From Mycobacterium paraterrae (lineage in GTDB: Bacteria > Actinomycetota > Actinomycetes > Mycobacteriales > Mycobacteriaceae), in contig NZ_CP092488.2 in assembly GCF_022430545.2 (NCBI RefSeq), positions 806,001 to 870,000 on the forward strand: 64,000 nucleotides of DNA, written 5' to 3'. The notes beneath the pieces are model-generated. The model ran no database searches. It was given only the letters and a program-made list of their open reading frames with translations, and was not told the origin of the DNA. A program made the position numbers and the translations under genes. Below are positions 7,683 through 16,728 of this stretch, in pieces. How positions within the stretch are numbered: the first letter of the stretch is position 1; each line of letters starts with the position of its first letter.

Positions 7683-8585
7683 ATGACTAGTGCGGTAAAG
7701 CCCGCCGGCCGCGGCCGCGAAGACTTCGCCGACCGGCTGCTCAAGGGTTCGGTCAAAAAGTCCTACGCGCCCGTCGTCGACATCGACTGGGACGCGCCGC
7801 TGGACCCCGACAAGTTCTACCTGCCGCCCCGAATCGTCTCTCTGTACGGAACGCCGTTGTGGGACAATATGACTCGCGCGCAGCGCATCGAATTGTCCCG
7901 CCAGGAACTGGTCAACACACTGTCGGCCGGCATCTGGTTCGAGAACATCTTGAACCAGGCGCTGCTACGCAAGATCATGCACAAGGACCCCACCAGTCGG
8001 TCGACCCACTACGCGCTCACCGAACTCGGCGACGAGACCCGCCACATGGTGATGTTCGGCAAGGCGATCGAGCGGGTCGGCGCCAAGCCGGTGCGTCCGC
8101 GGCTGTATCACCGAATGATCATCAATACGTTGCCGTTCTTCTTCCAGGGCTCGGTGCTATGGGTTGCCGCGCTGATCGGCGAGGAGATCTTCGACTCGCT
8201 GCAGCGCCAGATGATGGACGACCCGGAACTGCAGCCGATTGTCCAGCGGCTCATGCGGATTCACGTCACCGAAGAAGCCCGCCACATTCAGTTCGCGCGC
8301 GACGGACTGCGCAAGCGGGCACCCCAGATGCGTCGGCCCGAGCGCTGGTTCGTCTCCAACGTCAACGGCCTGGGTGGCTGGTTCTTCCGCTACCTGTTCA
8401 CCAATAAAGTCCAGTACGCCCGGGCGGGCATGAACCCGCGCGAGGCACGCCGGATCGCGCGCAACAGCGCCCACCGTCGCGATGTGCAGGTAGCGGGGTT
8501 CGCGCCGCTCGCCGCGTTCCTGTCCGAGGTCGGGCTGATGGGCCCGCTGGCGCGCCGCGGCTGGACCCGCACCCGGTTCCTGTGA
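7683..8585 (+). CDS. AurF-like diiron oxygenase
   Basis: A 300-residue all-helical protein of the AurF (p-aminobenzoate N-oxygenase) family. Candidate diiron ligands are visible in helical motifs: WFENILNQ, ELGDETRHMVMF, GEEIFDSLQ and HVTEEARHIQFARD, giving the paired E-x-x-H pattern expected of a ferritin-like diiron centre. The family oxidises aryl amines or other substrates with O2; the substrate here is unknown. An AAGGGA ribosome-binding site precedes the ATG. The stop overlaps the GTG of the next gene by 4 nt, so the two products are probably made together and may act on the same substrate. Confidence 0.8.
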   Translation: MTSAVKPAGRGREDFADRLLKGSVKKSYAPVVDIDWDAPLDPDKFYLPPRIVSLYGTPLWDNMTRAQRIELSRQELVNTLSAGIWFENILNQALLRKIMHKDPTSRSTHYALTELGDETRHMVMFGKAIERVGAKPVRPRLYHRMIINTLPFFFQGSVLWVAALIGEEIFDSLQRQMMDDPELQPIVQRLMRIHVTEEARHIQFARDGLRKRAPQMRRPERWFVSNVNGLGGWFFRYLFTNKVQYARAGMNPREARRIARNSAHRRDVQVAGFAPLAAFLSEVGLMGPLARRGWTRTRFL

Positions 8586-9754
8586 CCCGGACCGAGCCGG
8601 CCCAGCGGGTCCACGCGATCGTTCTGGTCGGGGACGGCGACGCCGCCACCGAGTTGCTCGCGGCCGGCGTCCACGACTTCGTGATCTTCGACCGCGAGGT
8701 GGTCAGCGCGGTGTTCGACGACGACACCGACACGTGGACACTGGCCACCGCGGACGGTGAAAGCTGCCGCGGGCGGGTGGTGATCACGTGCGAGTCTCCG
8801 TTTGCGCCGCTGGTCCCGGACCTGTTGGGCCGCAGGGCATTTCGTGGTACAGCGATGCACGCGGCGATGCCGTCGAATTTTTTCGACCCGAGCGGCAAAC
8901 GGGTCGCGGTGCTCGGCGCCGACTCCGCCGCCGGGGAGCTGATCGAGCAGATGGCCGATGCCGGCGCACACGTCGAGGTGTTTCCGCTGCCGCCCAGGCG
9001 CCACGTGCAGCGGCTCCGCCGACGACTGCACCTCCCCCGCCGCCAGCGGGTCGGGGTGGTTGCGTCGCCGATCGAAGAAGTGACCGCAGTTGGCGTTCGC
9101 ACCGTCGACGGTGTGCACCACGACGCCGACGCGATCGTCTACGGCACCGGCTTCGCCGTACGGGCCGGGCTCCCGGACGACGCGCTGGTGGGCGCCCGCG
9201 GCCTGAGCATTCGGCAGGCCTGGGTCGACGGCGCCGAACCGTATCGCGGGGTGGCCGTGCACGGTTTCCCGAACTACTTCACCGTCGGTGGGCCGCACTT
9301 CACGGCGGCGATGCGCTACGTCACCGCATGTTTGCGCCTGCTCGGCGACAACACCCGGATCGAGGTTCGCCGCAGCGCGCAAGGCGTCTTCAACGAGCGA
9401 GTTCATCTGCACCGGCCACAGTGGGACGTCGACCCCTCTGCATTCGACCTGTCATCCGGCGGGGTACACGACGACATCTACGAGGGCCCGGCAACGCTGA
9501 CGATCGGTGACAACTCCGAAGCGATACGTGTCCAGCTGACCGGGCGCATCGAGCCCATCGACGGCCAATATCATTGGCAAGGAATGATTCTCGATGATGT
9601 GATCACCGACCTGAAGCAGTCGCGCTCGGTGACGGTGACAGTGGGCGACCGCTCTTCCAAAGGACGCATCACCGAGCTGACATCCCAGGGCAGGCATTCG
9701 ATCGCCGGCATCGGCCAGCCGCCGTTTCCGGAAAACGCATTGCTGCTCAGATAG
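8582..9754 (+). CDS. FMO-like / DUF4873 protein with reduced FAD-binding part
   Basis: A 390-residue protein translationally coupled (GTGA) to the AurF-like oxygenase. The middle resembles flavin monooxygenases: GKRVAVLGADSAAGELIEQ in the place of the NADP site, and AIVYGTGF near residue 180. The last about 100 residues are a DUF4873 domain (YEGPATLTI, VQLTGRIEPIDGQYHWQG). The N-terminal FAD motif is degenerate (VGDGDAATE), and the protein passes directly from FVIFDRE to a VVSAVFDDDTDTW segment. The GG-T-W/substrate region of true FMOs, normally between these parts, is missing. It may be a non-flavin accessory protein or reductase partner. Catalysis should not be assumed. Confidence 0.65.
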   Translation: MTRTEPAQRVHAIVLVGDGDAATELLAAGVHDFVIFDREVVSAVFDDDTDTWTLATADGESCRGRVVITCESPFAPLVPDLLGRRAFRGTAMHAAMPSNFFDPSGKRVAVLGADSAAGELIEQMADAGAHVEVFPLPPRRHVQRLRRRLHLPRRQRVGVVASPIEEVTAVGVRTVDGVHHDADAIVYGTGFAVRAGLPDDALVGARGLSIRQAWVDGAEPYRGVAVHGFPNYFTVGGPHFTAAMRYVTACLRLLGDNTRIEVRRSAQGVFNERVHLHRPQWDVDPSAFDLSSGGVHDDIYEGPATLTIGDNSEAIRVQLTGRIEPIDGQYHWQGMILDDVITDLKQSRSVTVTVGDRSSKGRITELTSQGRHSIAGIGQPPFPENALLLR

Positions 9755-9842
9755 CCAAGCGCAGGTAATCTGTCGCTGTGCCGCGATGACGGGATTGCCT
9801 TCCCAACCCGTTGGGTATGTACCGCACGGGGAAGCGAGCGCA

Positions 9843-10850
9843 ATGCCAACAGACAATCCGGAACTCAGCGTCGTAGCGGTGGGCGCCTCAGCCGGCGGGG
9901 TTGAGGCGCTCAAAGAGTTCGTCGCCGGTCTGCCTCCCGATCTGCCCTACGCGGTGCTGGTGGTTCTCCATGTCCCCGCGCGGGCACCCAGCGTGCTGGC
10001 GCGGATTTTGGCGCGAGAATCCGCTCTGCCGACCGCGGAAGCCAAGGACGGCGAGCCGATGCAATCCGGCACCATTCGTGTCGCGACGCCGAACCGCCAC
10101 CTACTTGTCGACGACCATCGAATTGTGTTGTCCGAGGGCCCCACTGAGAACGGTCACCGGCCGGCGGTAAACGCGCTGTTTCGATCGGTGGCGCTGACCT
10201 TCGGCCCGCGGGCGGTCAGCGTATTGCTGTCCGGTGTGCTCGACGACGGCACGTTGGGCTCGGCGGCGATCCGGTCGCGCGGCGGCATCACCATTGCCCA
10301 GCTCCCCGGTGAAGCTTTGTTCCCGGCGATGCCACTGAATGCCATCGAGGCTGGGGTCGTGGACCACCAAGTCAGCGCACGCGAGGTCGGCTCGTTGCTG
10401 AAAAATCTGGCCGGCCGAGATTTCGAGGAACGCGAAATGGAACCTGATCCCAGCATGCAACTGGAGAACCGCATCGCCATGGCGGGCCGGTTCTCCACCG
10501 AGATCGACGCCGACGCGCTCGGCCCGCCGTCGGGGTACACCTGTCCCGACTGCAACGGTTCCCTGATTGCCGTGAGCGAAGGCAACTACCGTTGCCGGGT
10601 CGGCCATGCGTGGACGGCCGACGCCCTACTCCGAGCCCGCGACGACGAGGTGGAGAACGCGTTGTGGACAGCGATCCGCAGTCTCCAGGAGAAGGCGAAA
10701 CTGTCGCGCCGCCTGGCGGATCAGGCGAATCCGGGGTCGATCAGCGATCGGTACGACGCAATCGCCCGAGAAGCGGAGCACGCGACCGCGGTTCTCGGTG
10801 ATCACCTCGCCCAGGTCTACGCCGGTCATAAGGCACCCCATGACGAGTAG
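9843..10850 (+). CDS. CheB-type methylesterase without receiver domain
   Basis: 335 residues. The CheB methylesterase domain has the expected catalytic Ser16 (VGASAGG), His43 (VVLHVPA) and Asp near 134 (SGVLDDGTLG). There is no N-terminal receiver domain. The C-terminus has a CPDCNGSL...YRCRVGHAW zinc-ribbon-like segment and a helical tail. The ATG at 9843 has a GGGGAAG ribosome-binding site and starts just before the domain; the frame extends upstream but that part looks non-coding. Chemotaxis CheB removes methyl-esters from receptors, but no receptor, CheA or CheW gene is in the window. It forms an operon with the STAS/HATPase and CheR-PAS genes. Confidence 0.8.
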   Translation: MPTDNPELSVVAVGASAGGVEALKEFVAGLPPDLPYAVLVVLHVPARAPSVLARILARESALPTAEAKDGEPMQSGTIRVATPNRHLLVDDHRIVLSEGPTENGHRPAVNALFRSVALTFGPRAVSVLLSGVLDDGTLGSAAIRSRGGITIAQLPGEALFPAMPLNAIEAGVVDHQVSAREVGSLLKNLAGRDFEEREMEPDPSMQLENRIAMAGRFSTEIDADALGPPSGYTCPDCNGSLIAVSEGNYRCRVGHAWTADALLRARDDEVENALWTAIRSLQEKAKLSRRLADQANPGSISDRYDAIAREAEHATAVLGDHLAQVYAGHKAPHDE

Positions 10851-11598
10851 GTCGATGAGTCCCTTGACGGTGACCGCCGACACGGCAGGGCTTGCATTCG
10901 TGCTTACCGTTGACGGCGTCCTGGACAGCAGCACCTACCTGCAATTGCGCGATGCAATTGTCAAGGCCGCACTGGATGGACCGCGGGCCGTCCTCGTCGA
11001 CGTCAACAACCTCGCGGTTCCCGCCCCGTCGGCGTGGGCGGTATTTACCAGCGCCCGCTGGCTGGTCGACACCTGGCCGGCGGTCCCGATTCATCTGGTG
11101 TGCGGGCATTCCGTGGTGCGCCGCACGATAGCGGCGAACGGCATCACCCGGTATGTGCGCGTACATCCCACGATCGGTGAGGCGCTGTCCGCGTTGACGG
11201 ACACCACGCGTGCGAGGACGCGCGCCAAGACCCAACTGCCGGCATCACTGGCCAGCCTTCGATCGGCTCGCGAGTTCGTCGCGCAACGGCTCGCCGAGTG
11301 GTCATTCGACGACTTGATCGCCTCGACCACGGTGGTCGTGAACGTGTTCGTGGAGAACGTTCTGCAACACACTCCCGGCGGGATGGTGCTGCTGCTCGAG
11401 ACCGACGGCAACAGCGTCACCGTCTCGGTGCAAGATTCCAGCACCGCTCCCGCGGCGCGCCATGAAGACTCCCGCCGCGGCGGAGAAAGCGTGTCAGGCC
11501 TGGCGATCGTTGCGTCGGTGTGCCGCGCGTGGGGTAGCGTGCCGACTCCGTCAGGAAAGACGGTGTGGGCTGTCATAGGACCGGAAAACCGGCTCTAG
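10840..11598 (+). CDS. STAS-like plus HATPase anti-sigma-like protein
   Basis: About 252 residues, overlapping the end of the cheB-like gene by 11 nt. The N-terminal about 110 residues resemble a STAS (anti-sigma antagonist) domain, with VLDSSTYLQLRDAIVKA and VLVDVNNLAVP. The C-terminal part resembles a GHKL ATPase of the anti-sigma kinase kind (VVVNVFVENVLQHTPGG as the N box, GLAIVASVCRAWG later). A second ATG at 10855 is an equally good start. STAS and HATPase in one chain, between CheB and CheR, suggests a partner-switch output from a methylation-type signalling cassette (inference). Confidence 0.7.
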   Translation: MTSRSMSPLTVTADTAGLAFVLTVDGVLDSSTYLQLRDAIVKAALDGPRAVLVDVNNLAVPAPSAWAVFTSARWLVDTWPAVPIHLVCGHSVVRRTIAANGITRYVRVHPTIGEALSALTDTTRARTRAKTQLPASLASLRSAREFVAQRLAEWSFDDLIASTTVVVNVFVENVLQHTPGGMVLLLETDGNSVTVSVQDSSTAPAARHEDSRRGGESVSGLAIVASVCRAWGSVPTPSGKTVWAVIGPENRL

Positions 11599-11643
11599 CC
11601 GCGAGTAGTGTCGTTCGCGACCTGCGTCGGCGAACAGGATGAC

Positions 11644-13485
11644 ATGGACAACGAAACGGACGAATCGTTCGAGGCTCTACTGCGTTACATGCGTGACTCG
11701 CGCGGCTTCGACTTCACTGGCTATAAGCGCACCAGCCTGATGCGAAGGGTGCGTCATCGCATGGCGCACGCCGACTACGAAAGCTTCGAGGAATACCTCG
11801 ACGTGCTGCAGGCCAGTTCCGACGAATTCGCCGCTCTGTTCAACACGATCCTGATCAACGTCACCGCGTTTTTCCGCGACCGCGACGCCTGGGACTACAT
11901 CACGTCGGACATTATTCCGCGGCTGCTGGCCGAGCGCGGCCCGGATGCCCCGATCCGGATCTGGAGCGCCGGCTGCGCGTCCGGCCAGGAGGCGTACACG
12001 CTGGCGATGTTGCTGGCCGGCGCACTGGGCGCTGAAGCGTTTCGGCAGCGCGTCAAGATCTATGCCACCGACGTCGACGAGGACGCCCTCGCGGAGGCGC
12101 GGGCTGCCAGTTACGACGCCAAGGCCGTCGAATCGGTGCCGACCGAGCTGCTGAGCAAGTACTTCGAGCAGAACAACGGGCGCTATACCTTTCACAAAGA
12201 CTTGCGTCGCGCGGTGATCTTCGGGCGCAACGACCTGGTGAAAGACGCCCCCATCTCACGGGTCGACCTGTTGGTATGCCGCAACACGTTGATGTACATG
12301 AATGCCGAGACGCAGCGAAACGTGTTGGGGCGTTTGCATTTTGCCTTGGCGCCACAGGGCACCCTGTTCCTCGGCCATGCCGAGATGTTGCTCAGCCACA
12401 GCGACCGGTTCTCGCCGTTGAACCTCAAACACCGCATATTCCGCAAGGCGCCGGGCTCGCACGGAGGATTAGAGCGCTACGATCCCGCCGCGACGATGTA
12501 CGACCGTCACCCTGATCTAGCTGGCTTAACGACGGTGCGGGACTTGGCATTTCGTGCAAATCCGGTCGCGCAGATCGTGGTGACCGGTGACGACACCGTC
12601 GCGATGATCAACCAGCAGGCCGAGAGCATGTTCGGCCTCTCCGCCCGCGACATCGGCCGGCTGTTACGCGACCTGGAGGTGTCTTACCGACCGGTCGAGC
12701 TGCGCGCCTACCTGGAACAAGCCAAGGTAGATCGCCGCTCGGCCCGCATCCCGGACGTCAAGTGGCAGCGGGCCGGCGCCGAGACCATATGGTTCGAGAT
12801 TCACGTCAACCCGTTGATCGACAGCGAGAACGGCCTGCTGGGCGTGTCGATCGTGTTCTTCGATGTCACCGCGACACGCGCGCTGCTGGACAAGGTCGTC
12901 GCGACCAACCATCAGCTCGAGGCCGCCTACGAGGAATTGCAGTCGACCAACGAAGAACTCGAGACCACCAACGAGGAGTTGCAGTCGACGGTCGAGGAAT
13001 TGGAGACCACCAACGAGGAGCTGCAGTCCACCAACGAAGAACTCGAGACGATGAACGAGGAGCTGCAGTCCACCAACGACGAACTGCACACGATCAACGA
13101 CACGTTGCGCGAGCGCAGCGTCGAACTCGACGACGCTCGCACCTTCCTCGACTCGCTGGTGAACTCGGTCAAACTTGGGCTAGTCGTGGTCGACCGGGAG
13201 ATGCGGGTCGTGGTGTGGAACCGAGGCTGCGAAGAACTCTGGGGCCTACGCGCCGACGAGACCAACGGCGAACTCCTCATTAGCTTGGACATCGGCCTGC
13301 CGATGGAGACCATCCGGCCGTTGATCGGGCACGCCTTCGTCGATCCGGACACTGCCGGTGAAACGACCGTGGAGGCGATCAACCGCCGCGGCCGCGCAAC
13401 CCAGGTCAGAGTGGTGTGCACCAGCTTTCAGGGTCCTGAGGGCGGCGTGTCGGGAGCGCTGCTGTTAATGGACGCCCAACCCTGA
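11644..13485 (+). CDS. CheR-type methyltransferase fused to PAS domains through a long coiled coil
   Basis: 613 residues. It starts with a CheR N-terminal helical domain (YKRTSLMRRVRHRM), then the SAM-binding domain (IWSAGCASGQEAYTLA, IYATDVDEDAL, DLLVCRNTLMYM). A PAS-like domain (about 300-420), a heptad coiled coil (repeated EELQSTNEELETT, about 430-490) and a second PAS-like domain follow. CheR methylates glutamates on chemoreceptors; here the target is unknown, since mycobacteria are non-motile. The ATG at 11644 is preferred over an upstream GTG because it has an AGGA ribosome-binding site and begins at the domain. The 3' end overlaps a convergent gene by 58 bp. Confidence 0.8.
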   Translation: MDNETDESFEALLRYMRDSRGFDFTGYKRTSLMRRVRHRMAHADYESFEEYLDVLQASSDEFAALFNTILINVTAFFRDRDAWDYITSDIIPRLLAERGPDAPIRIWSAGCASGQEAYTLAMLLAGALGAEAFRQRVKIYATDVDEDALAEARAASYDAKAVESVPTELLSKYFEQNNGRYTFHKDLRRAVIFGRNDLVKDAPISRVDLLVCRNTLMYMNAETQRNVLGRLHFALAPQGTLFLGHAEMLLSHSDRFSPLNLKHRIFRKAPGSHGGLERYDPAATMYDRHPDLAGLTTVRDLAFRANPVAQIVVTGDDTVAMINQQAESMFGLSARDIGRLLRDLEVSYRPVELRAYLEQAKVDRRSARIPDVKWQRAGAETIWFEIHVNPLIDSENGLLGVSIVFFDVTATRALLDKVVATNHQLEAAYEELQSTNEELETTNEELQSTVEELETTNEELQSTNEELETMNEELQSTNDELHTINDTLRERSVELDDARTFLDSLVNSVKLGLVVVDREMRVVVWNRGCEELWGLRADETNGELLISLDIGLPMETIRPLIGHAFVDPDTAGETTVEAINRRGRATQVRVVCTSFQGPEGGVSGALLLMDAQP

Positions 13486-13871
13486 GCGCAGCTGGCCTCG
13501 CGCTCCTCTTCCACAACCGCGGCAGCGTCGTGGACGGCAGCGGCCGCGCGATGCATGGCGGCCGAATCTTGGTGCAGCTCACCGGCTCTGTCACGCGCGC
13601 GTAGCGCCGCCTGCTCGTGGGACGCCGCGGCCCGGCGGTGGGCAACACTGGCGTCGACATGCCGTGCGGCCGCATCGCGATGCGCCTGTTTGACCCGTTC
13701 CAGGGACTCGAGCGCGTGCAACCGCGCGCGATTGACGGTCTCGGGGCTCGCCGGCATCCCCGCGGCCAACTCGGCCCGGCGCTGCTGCAACTCGGCGATC
13801 CGTCGGCGGGCAGCTTCGCTCCGCGCCGCGGCGGCCCGCTGGCCCGCCGGCCCGAACTCGGCCGCGATCAT
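13428..13871 (-). CDS. Ala/Arg-rich helical protein of unknown function
   Basis: 147 residues, nearly all predicted helix, rich in Ala, Arg and Glu with His-containing repeats such as DAAARHVDASVAHRRAAASHEQAA. Its ATG overlaps the stop of the GAF-ANTAR gene (4 nt), which supports co-translation. The 3' end overlaps cheR antisense. No domain is recognised. High-GC antisense frames can mimic genes, so support rests mainly on the coupled start. Confidence 0.5.
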   Translation of the reverse strand: MIAAEFGPAGQRAAAARSEAARRRIAELQQRRAELAAGMPASPETVNRARLHALESLERVKQAHRDAAARHVDASVAHRRAAASHEQAALRARDRAGELHQDSAAMHRAAAAVHDAAAVVEEEREASCAQGWASINSSAPDTPPSGP

Positions 13872-14611
13872 TTCTTCGGCTGCTCGAACTCGACGAGTTG
13901 ATGTGCAACGGCGGCCAGGGGCGTGTTCGAACTCTGCGACAGCCGCTTGAGCAGTTCGAAGGCCTGAACGGCGTCGATCTTGAAGCGCTCCATGATCATT
14001 CCCTTGGCCTGGCCGATGATGTCCCGGGACGCCAGCGCACTGCGGAACTGTTCGTCGCGACGCAACATGCTCCAGGCAACCGCGGTGTGGCTGGCCAGGA
14101 TGTAGCCCATCTCGGCCGCCTCGTTGTCGAAAGCCCGTGGTTTGTCGGCATAGAAGTTCAGCGCGCCCATGTCATTGTGGTCGGCGAACAGCTGGAACGA
14201 AATCACCGACCGGATCGGGGTTTCCAGCAGGGCGTGTTTGCAGTAATAGGGCCAGCGCTTCTCGGAATTCATGTCTTCGATCCGAATCAGGTGCTGCTCC
14301 CAGGCCGCCGACAGGCATGGCCCCTGCTCGTGACGCTGCTGGATCTCATCGAGCAGGGCGGGATAGCGACCGGTGGCGGACGGACTGTGCACAGTGCCGT
14401 CGCGCGAGGCCAGGGTGATCCCGGCGTATTGCGCCCCGGGCATCGCGCCGAGCGCGCTGACGGTCAGGTCAGCCAGGACGGCGTCAACCTCGACGTATTC
14501 CTGTTGCTGGAGGGTGTGGACCAGCTCCGCGACTTCACGGATCAGTCCATGGGGCCGGTCTGTCAAGGGGGTCTCCGATCGTCTGCTTCGATCGCTCTGT
14601 CGATTATCCAA
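13868..14611 (-). CDS. GAF-ANTAR transcription antitermination regulator
   Basis: 247 residues. A GAF sensory domain (about 30-170, with GPCLSAAWEQHLIRIEDM and the aromatic core GALNFYADKPRAF) is followed by a C-terminal ANTAR domain (about 175-235; SALASRDIIGQAKGMIMERF, AFELLKRLSQSSN). ANTAR proteins bind paired RNA hexaloop hairpins and suppress termination. The start is a TTG at 14611 with no strong ribosome-binding site, so the true start could be further in. It is the first gene of a two-gene minus operon. Confidence 0.85.
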   Translation of the reverse strand: MDNRQSDRSRRSETPLTDRPHGLIREVAELVHTLQQQEYVEVDAVLADLTVSALGAMPGAQYAGITLASRDGTVHSPSATGRYPALLDEIQQRHEQGPCLSAAWEQHLIRIEDMNSEKRWPYYCKHALLETPIRSVISFQLFADHNDMGALNFYADKPRAFDNEAAEMGYILASHTAVAWSMLRRDEQFRSALASRDIIGQAKGMIMERFKIDAVQAFELLKRLSQSSNTPLAAVAHQLVEFEQPKK

Positions 14612-14706
14612 CCGTCATGGGTACCCGGCAACGCCGAATCCGAAGCCCGTCGGCAAAGGTAGGTCCTACTATTCGGACGATCGACGTCGCGAGATGAGGA
14701 GTCGGA

Positions 14707-15573
14707 GTGCGGTTCAGCTACGCGGAAGCGATGACGGATCCCACGTTCTACATTCCGCTGGCGAAAGCAGCCGAAGCCGCCGGCTACGCGAGCATGACGA
14801 TCCCGGACAGCGTCGCCTACCCGTTTGAGTCGGACTCCAAATATCCGTACACACCCGACGGCAGGCGCGAATTCCTGGACGGCAAAGCATTCATCGAGAC
14901 GTTCGTGCTGACCGCCGCACTCGGAGCGGTCACGTCGACGTTGCGCTTCAATTTCTTCGTGCTCAAGCTGCCGATCCGCCCGCCAGCATTGGTGGCCAAG
15001 CAGGCGGGCTCACTGGCGGCGTTGATCGGCAACCGCGTCGGCCTCGGAGTCGGCACCAGCCCGTGGCCCGAAGACTACGAATTGATGGGTGTTCCATTTG
15101 CCAAGCGAGGCAAGCGAATTGACGAGTGTATCGAGATCATTCGCGGTCTCACCACCGGCGACTACTTCGAATTTCACGGCGAGTTCTACGACATTCCGAA
15201 GACGAAGATGACGCCGGCTCCGACGGAGCCCATTCCGATCCTGATCGGTGGGCACGCTGACGCCGCCCTGCGCCGCGCGGCCCGCGCCGACGGTTGGATG
15301 CATGGCGGCGGGGACCCCGACGAGCTCGACCGACTCATCACCCGGGTCAAGCAACTTCGGGAGGAGCAGGAAAGGTCCGGCCCGTTCGAGATTCACGTCA
15401 TCTCGGCCGACGGCTTCACCCTCGACGGCGTCAAGCGTCTGGAAGACAAAGGCGTCACCGACGTGATCGTCGGATTCCGCATTCCCTACATCATGGGCCA
15501 GGACCCCGAGCCGCTCGACGCCAAGATCCGCAACCTCGAGAAGTTCGCGGAGAATGTGATCGCGAAAGCGTAG
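14707..15573 (+). CDS. LLM-class F420-dependent oxidoreductase
   Basis: 288 residues in a luciferase-like TIM barrel: VGLGVGTSPWPEDYELMGV and PIPILIGGHADAALRRAARADGW are family signatures. It most likely uses coenzyme F420, as usual in mycobacteria; the substrate is not predictable. The GTG start has a GAGGAG ribosome-binding site. It is followed after 10 nt by the glyoxalase-like gene, and then by RNase HI in the same direction. Confidence 0.85.
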   Translation: MRFSYAEAMTDPTFYIPLAKAAEAAGYASMTIPDSVAYPFESDSKYPYTPDGRREFLDGKAFIETFVLTAALGAVTSTLRFNFFVLKLPIRPPALVAKQAGSLAALIGNRVGLGVGTSPWPEDYELMGVPFAKRGKRIDECIEIIRGLTTGDYFEFHGEFYDIPKTKMTPAPTEPIPILIGGHADAALRRAARADGWMHGGGDPDELDRLITRVKQLREEQERSGPFEIHVISADGFTLDGVKRLEDKGVTDVIVGFRIPYIMGQDPEPLDAKIRNLEKFAENVIAKA

Positions 15574-15583
15574 GCCCCACACC

Positions 15584-16216
15584 ATGAGTGTCACCGTCGC
15601 CGAAATCGACGTCGCCGATGCACCGGAGGTGTGGATACGCGCCGGGTTCACCGTTGACGACGACGCGGTCTGCCGGGTGGGCGACGTTCGGATCCGGCTC
15701 GTCGGCCGGGAACGCGGCACCGGCATCGTCGGCTGGTCGTTGCGCGGCCCGCTCTCCGAAGGCCCGCTCGACGGCATCCCGACGACGGGTTCGCGGGCGG
15801 TCGCGCCGCAGCCGGCCGAGCATCGCAATGGCGTGACCGCGATCGATCACGTCGTCGTGCTCTCACCCAACCTCGGTCGAACTGTTCGGGCCCTGCAAGC
15901 GCTGGGCGTGCAACCGCGTCGGGAGCGGGACGGTGAACTCGGCGGCCGAGCGATCCGGCAGGTCTTCTTCCGCTTCGCGGCGGTGATCATCGAGGTGGTC
16001 GGGTCGCCGGACACCACCGACGAAGGCCCGTCGACACTGTGGGGCATCACCTACACCGTTGCCGATATCGACGCGTCGGCGGCCTTTTTTGGCGATCGCA
16101 CGACGCGCGTCAAAGACGCGGTCCAGCCCGGGCGGCGAATCACCACGCTGCGCCACCACGACCTCGGTATGTCGGTCCGCACCGCGCTGATTTCGGCACC
16201 TATTCTCGGCAGGTGA
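15584..16216 (+). CDS. Glyoxalase/VOC-like protein
   Basis: 210 residues. The region from about 85 (AIDHVVVLSPNLGRTVRALQALG) to 195 has the beta-alpha-beta-beta-beta pattern of a vicinal-oxygen-chelate module, including FFRFAAVIIEVVGSP. The first about 80 residues are shorter and more divergent and may be a remnant of a second module. The function is unknown. It overlaps the RNase HI start by 4 nt (GTGA). Confidence 0.7.
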   Translation: MSVTVAEIDVADAPEVWIRAGFTVDDDAVCRVGDVRIRLVGRERGTGIVGWSLRGPLSEGPLDGIPTTGSRAVAPQPAEHRNGVTAIDHVVVLSPNLGRTVRALQALGVQPRRERDGELGGRAIRQVFFRFAAVIIEVVGSPDTTDEGPSTLWGITYTVADIDASAAFFGDRTTRVKDAVQPGRRITTLRHHDLGMSVRTALISAPILGR

Positions 16217-16728
16217 CCGACTGCGCCGAGGATTCAGTGATCATCCACACCGACGGCGGCTGCCGGCCGAACCCGGGCCCCGGCGGTTGGGGTGCGGTGC
16301 TGCGCCAGCGCCAGCATGTCCGGGAGATGTGCGGCGGCGATCCCGGGGAGACCAGCAACAACCGGATGGAGCTGACCGCACCGATCATGGCGTTGGAGGC
16401 ACTCACCCGGCCCGTGTCGGTGCACCTCTACACCGACAGCACCTATGTCCGCAACGGCATCACCAAGTGGGTGCTCGGCTGGGAGCGCAACGGATGGCTG
16501 ACCGCCGCCAAGCAGCCGGTGAAGAACGTCGACCTGTGGCAGCGGCTTCGCCTGGCTTGCGCGCGCCACCGCGTCGAATGGTTCTGGGTAAGAGGACATT
16601 CCGGCATCGCCGACAACGAGCTGGCCGACCAGCTGGCGACGCGGGGCCTGCAGGAGGCGATCGCCTCCTACTCCTTGACCACCTCGCCGGGCTGTTTGTC
16701 CGGGCGCAGCCCCCGCCAACTGGGTTGA
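16213..16728 (+). CDS. rnhA: Ribonuclease HI
   Basis: 171 residues. All four acidic active-site positions of RNase HI are visible: Asp in IIHTDGGCRPNPGPGG, Glu in SNNRMELTAP, Asp in LYTDSTYVRNG, and Asp in the IADNELAD segment; the VRGHSG motif is also present. The enzyme cuts RNA in RNA-DNA hybrids. The GTG start overlaps the upstream stop. The last about 60 bp overlap the convergent ligD gene, giving a C-terminal tail beyond the core fold. Confidence 0.9.
   Translation: MTDCAEDSVIIHTDGGCRPNPGPGGWGAVLRQRQHVREMCGGDPGETSNNRMELTAPIMALEALTRPVSVHLYTDSTYVRNGITKWVLGWERNGWLTAAKQPVKNVDLWQRLRLACARHRVEWFWVRGHSGIADNELADQLATRGLQEAIASYSLTTSPGCLSGRSPRQLG

Noticed and set aside
12664..13421. Minus-strand open frames under the CheR coiled coil
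   Set aside because: They mirror the repeated heptad codons of the real gene and have no recognisable product.
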